Of a DNA stretch of 64,000 bases, positions 61,788 to 64,000 are shown one piece after another. The stretch spans positions 8,060,001 through 8,124,000 of the forward strand of contig NZ_CP059399.1 in NCBI RefSeq assembly GCF_013744875.1, written 5' to 3'. Source of the DNA: Nocardia huaxiensis (GTDB lineage Bacteria > Actinomycetota > Actinomycetes > Mycobacteriales > Mycobacteriaceae). Each line of letters starts with the position of its first letter. The stretch's first letter is position 1. A program made the translations under genes and the position numbers. The notes under the pieces were generated by a model. It ran no database searches and had not been told where the DNA came from. It saw nothing but the letters and a program-made list of their open reading frames with translations.

Positions 61788-61986
61788 GAGAGTGGCTCCT
61801 TTTCGATTGCCTGTGCCCTCTAGACCGGACAGACCCCGGATCCCTGACAGCTCCGAGATGTGTGCTGCGCCACAGCACCTCCGAAGGAGGTGGAGGAGGA
61901 GGTGGGGGCTAAGCCCCCAAACCCCCATAGGGCTGCGCCCGGCCAACCACCCGGGAACGCAGGGGCCAACCTCCGAAACCTCGGGG

Positions 61987-62204
61987 CACGCGATCAACAC
62001 CCGACACCCAGGCCGCGCGATCAACACCCGACACCCAGACCGCGCAAACAACACCCGACACCCAGACCGCGCAAACAACACCCCAAGAACCAGAGCGCAC
62101 GGCCAACACCCCCAAGAACCGGCGCGCGGCCAACACCCCCAAGAACCGGCGCGCGGCCAGCACCCGACACCTCGGGGCGCGCAGCCACTCCCGAAACCTC
62201 GGGG
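61987..62204. repeat. tandem repeat array of about eight 27-base units
   Basis: Eight imperfect units of 27-28 bases (starts at 61987, 62014, 62041, 62068, 62096, 62123, 62150, 62178). Most begin with CGCGC and share a CAACACCC-type centre; units change gradually from CCCGACACCCAG to CCCAAGAACC to CCTCGGGG ends. There are no unique spacers. It lies in a roughly 430-base gap between an oxidoreductase and a sigma gene. On the minus strand it stays open and would give nine-residue repeats. Confidence 0.85.
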
Positions 62205-62214
62205 CGGCGTCGGG

Positions 62215-63105
62215 CTATGTTCCCGGGGCCTCAGCGCGGCGGAAGAGGGCCAGTTTGTCGGGGTTCACCTGGAGGTGGAGGGTGTGCAGGAGGTCGTTGG
62301 TGGTTTCGATGGCGGCCACCAGGATCGGGGTGCCGTGGACGCGGGCCACGATGGCGGGGGCGCCGTTGACTTCCTCGATGGTGATCTCCAGGCCGTCGAC
62401 CTGGTGGGTGAAGAGCCAGATGAGGTAGCGGGCGACCTTGTTGGCGCCTTCGACAGCGCGGCGGGCCGCGCGGACATTGGCGCCGCCGTCGGCGGTGGAG
62501 GTGATGTCGGAGGTGAACATGGCTTCCAGACCGGCCACGTCGCCGGAGCGGGCGGCGGTGAGGAATTTGTCCAGCAGGGCGCGGGCGTGCGCGGGGGCCG
62601 GGTCGAAGCGGGGGCGGTCCATGCGCACGCGCTGGGCGGCGCGGCGGTAGAGCTGCTGGGAATTGGCCTCGGTGAGGTCGAGCATGTCGGCTATTTCCTT
62701 GTGCGCGTAGCCGAAAGCCTCCCGGAGAACGAAAACCGCGCGCTCGGCAGCGGTCAGGCGTTCGAGCAGCGTCAGGAAGGCGATGGAGACCAGCTCGCGC
62801 TGCTCGGCCGACTCGAGCGGGCCGAGTTCACCATGGGCGGTGGGGACCGGCTCCGGAAGCCAAGGGCCGACATAGGTTTCGCGGCGGGCGCGGGCGGAAT
62901 CCAGCCAGGTGCGGCACTGGTTGACCACGACCGTGGTCAACCAGGCCTCCGGGGAACGGATGTCGTCGCGAGCCGTGGCATCCCAGCGCAGGTAGGACTC
63001 CTGCACGGCGTCCTCGGCCTCGCTCGCCGAACCGAGCATGCGGTAGGCGAGCGCGAACAGGCGCGGCCGATGCCGTTCGAATTCCATCAACCCGTCGGAA
63101 TCCAT
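62215..63105 (-). CDS. ECF41-type sigma factor with SnoaL domain
   Basis: A 296-residue extracytoplasmic-function sigma factor. Region 2 is at about 5-80 with RPRLFALAYRMLGSASEAED and region 4 at about 110-170 with LLERLTAAERAVFVLREAFG. The C-terminal SnoaL-like domain (about 175-285) replaces an anti-sigma factor. The ECF41 signatures are visible: PWLPEPVP in the linker, TADGGANVRAA for the DGGGR motif and VNPDKLALF near the end. It resembles the mycobacterial SigJ group. The ATG at 63105 is preferred over longer starts. The partner in ECF41 systems is usually a neighbouring COE enzyme; here the NDH-2-like gene is nearest. Confidence 0.9.
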   Translation of the reverse strand: MDSDGLMEFERHRPRLFALAYRMLGSASEAEDAVQESYLRWDATARDDIRSPEAWLTTVVVNQCRTWLDSARARRETYVGPWLPEPVPTAHGELGPLESAEQRELVSIAFLTLLERLTAAERAVFVLREAFGYAHKEIADMLDLTEANSQQLYRRAAQRVRMDRPRFDPAPAHARALLDKFLTAARSGDVAGLEAMFTSDITSTADGGANVRAARRAVEGANKVARYLIWLFTHQVDGLEITIEEVNGAPAIVARVHGTPILVAAIETTNDLLHTLHLQVNPDKLALFRRAEAPGT

Positions 63106-63366
63106 CCGTCGTCCACCCGCCCTCACGCAACATAGTCGTCCGGCGAGATTACGCCTGCGCGATGCGCGGACAGCAGTCACTATCCACACGCCACCGACCA
63201 TGCGGCGCGAAACCAACGGCGATCCAATGGATCACCAATGAGGGGAACGAACTCTTTCCGATTCTCAGGGGCTTCGCCCCCGAACCCCAAAGGGCGGGAT
63301 TCGCCCCGAGGTTCGGAAGCGGGTTCGCTCCGGACCTGTGGGGGGTGCCGGGGTTACTCCGCGCTT

Positions 63367-63795
63367 CTACTTCGGGGCGACTCGGATGGCTACGGCTACG
63401 GGGGTGTCGACGTAGCTGGTGGAGAGGCAGACGAGTTTGGCGGTGCCGAGGGCGGCGTTGGGGTTGCCCTCCAGGATGGAGCCGGGGTGGGCGGCGAGGA
63501 CCTGGTCAATGACCGCGCGCTCGGTGGATTCGTCGAGCTGGCGGAAGTCGCCGCAGGTGGTGTTGGCGCCGTCGGGGGCGGTGGTGCGCTTGGGGGCGGT
63601 GTCGGCGGCGGGGGCGCCGGACGGGGGTTCGACGGGGGCGGCGGCGGTGGTGGACGCGCTGGTCGGTGCGGCTGCCGCGGTGGTCGTGGTGTCGCGGTGC
63701 GCGCCGTGGGCCGAGGTGGAGTCGTCCTGCCCGCACGCCGCGAGCGCCAACACCATCGCACCTGCTGCGACGGCGACGATCGAAGTTCGTTTCAT
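63367..63795 (-). CDS. secreted lipoprotein, unknown function
   Basis: A 142-residue lipoprotein. The signal peptide MKRTSIVAVAAGAMVLALAA ends in a lipobox with Cys21 (LALAACGQ). A low-complexity Thr/Ala/Pro linker (about 35-85) separates it from a small domain with two Cys (NTTCGDFRQLDE and KLVCLSTSYV) that could form a disulfide. The ATG at 63795 follows GGAAAGCACGG. It is probably anchored to the outer face of the cytoplasmic membrane. No family recognised. Confidence 0.72.
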   Translation of the reverse strand: MKRTSIVAVAAGAMVLALAACGQDDSTSAHGAHRDTTTTAAAAPTSASTTAAAPVEPPSGAPAADTAPKRTTAPDGANTTCGDFRQLDESTERAVIDQVLAAHPGSILEGNPNAALGTAKLVCLSTSYVDTPVAVAIRVAPK

Positions 63796-64000
63796 AACCG
63801 TGCTTTCCGAGCTTCCCGAGAGTGTCCGAGCGCCGGACCGGCCCGGCGCTCGCAGCACTGTACCGGGCGCAGCCGGACTGCGGGAGGAGACCAACAAACA
63901 GGACGGTCGCTACAGAACCTGCGGCTGCGAACTCTCCGCAATCACGACCCGACGCACCGAGCCGCCGCGGGAGCTTCGACCACGCCGCCGTGCGGACTAG
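63796..64000. other. terminal region without a supported gene
   Basis: The last 205 bases are likely promoter DNA for the lipoprotein and possibly the edge of a neighbouring gene. A rightward open frame and several leftward ones are too short or have poor composition. I see no clear motif. Confidence 0.5.

Noticed and set aside
61987..62204. Possible CRISPR array
   Set aside because: Units are contiguous with no unique spacers, they drift gradually, and no cas gene is present. It is a tandem repeat.
62164..62987. Other frames over the ECF41 sigma gene
   Set aside because: The minus-strand frame with regions 2 and 4 and the SnoaL tail is clear; the others are shadows.
63890..64000. A gene fragment at the right edge
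   Set aside because: All frames are short and broken or of poor composition; nothing could be supported.

Overview
This is a GC-rich chromosomal segment from a mycolic-acid actinobacterium, most likely Nocardia or a close relative. That rests on the mce-type YrbE permease genes at the left edge, a long run of genes in nearly the same order as Mycobacterium tuberculosis Rv1321-Rv1343c, and the DivIVA-type, GroEL and NucS proteins. It is core chromosome rather than a mobile island. I found no transposase, integrase, phage gene, CRISPR array or tRNA. Homology statements come from reading the proteins, not from a database search.

Layout. 1-942: start of an mce operon (yrbEA, then yrbEB leaving the window). 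1.4-15.0 kb: lineage-specific genes, namely a Ca2+/H+ antiporter, a VIT1-type metal transporter, two proline-rich membrane proteins, and a series of regulator/target pairs (LysR/NTF2-like, XRE/MDR oxidoreductase, PadR and an FAD monooxygenase, TetR/MFS efflux facing a group-2 sigma factor, and an SDR). 15.2-27.8 kb: conserved block lprD, DUF3817, rdgB, rphA, MBL phosphodiesterase, rhomboid, cysM-cysO-mec (cysteine synthesis via a sulfur-carrier protein), P1 peptidase, DUF2017, clpS, pncB, pncA, dinG. murI, expected beside the phosphodiesterase, is absent. 28.0-32.4 kb: DoxX, a purine permease and an SRPBCC-acyl-CoA synthetase fusion interrupt the block. 32.4-46.5 kb: the block resumes with glgP, glgE, glgB (GlgE-pathway alpha-glucan metabolism), a YbbN-like protein, a thiolase, methylmalonyl-CoA epimerase, a DivIVA-like coiled-coil protein and nucS.

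46.6-52.3 kb: a complete rRNA operon on the minus strand (16S-23S-5S) with a terminator, a long leader and a promoter candidate. 52.3-64 kb: accessory genes, including a Pro/Gln-rich anchored protein, a TetR/epimerase pair with two perfect operators, groEL with two CIRCE sites, an HTH-Clp_N protein whose promoter is covered by two palindromes, an NDH-2-like oxidoreductase, a 27-bp tandem repeat array, an ECF41-type sigma factor and a lipoprotein.

The most striking unannotated structure is regulatory. Clean palindromes sit in many of the divergent or upstream regions, often exactly on a recognisable -35/-10 pair, so several local circuits can be proposed. A dispersed inverted repeat built on GTCATCCCGGC occurs twice in full, with a related hairpin elsewhere. 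CysO carries two residues after its Gly-Gly, implying a trimming step by the neighbouring JAMM protease.
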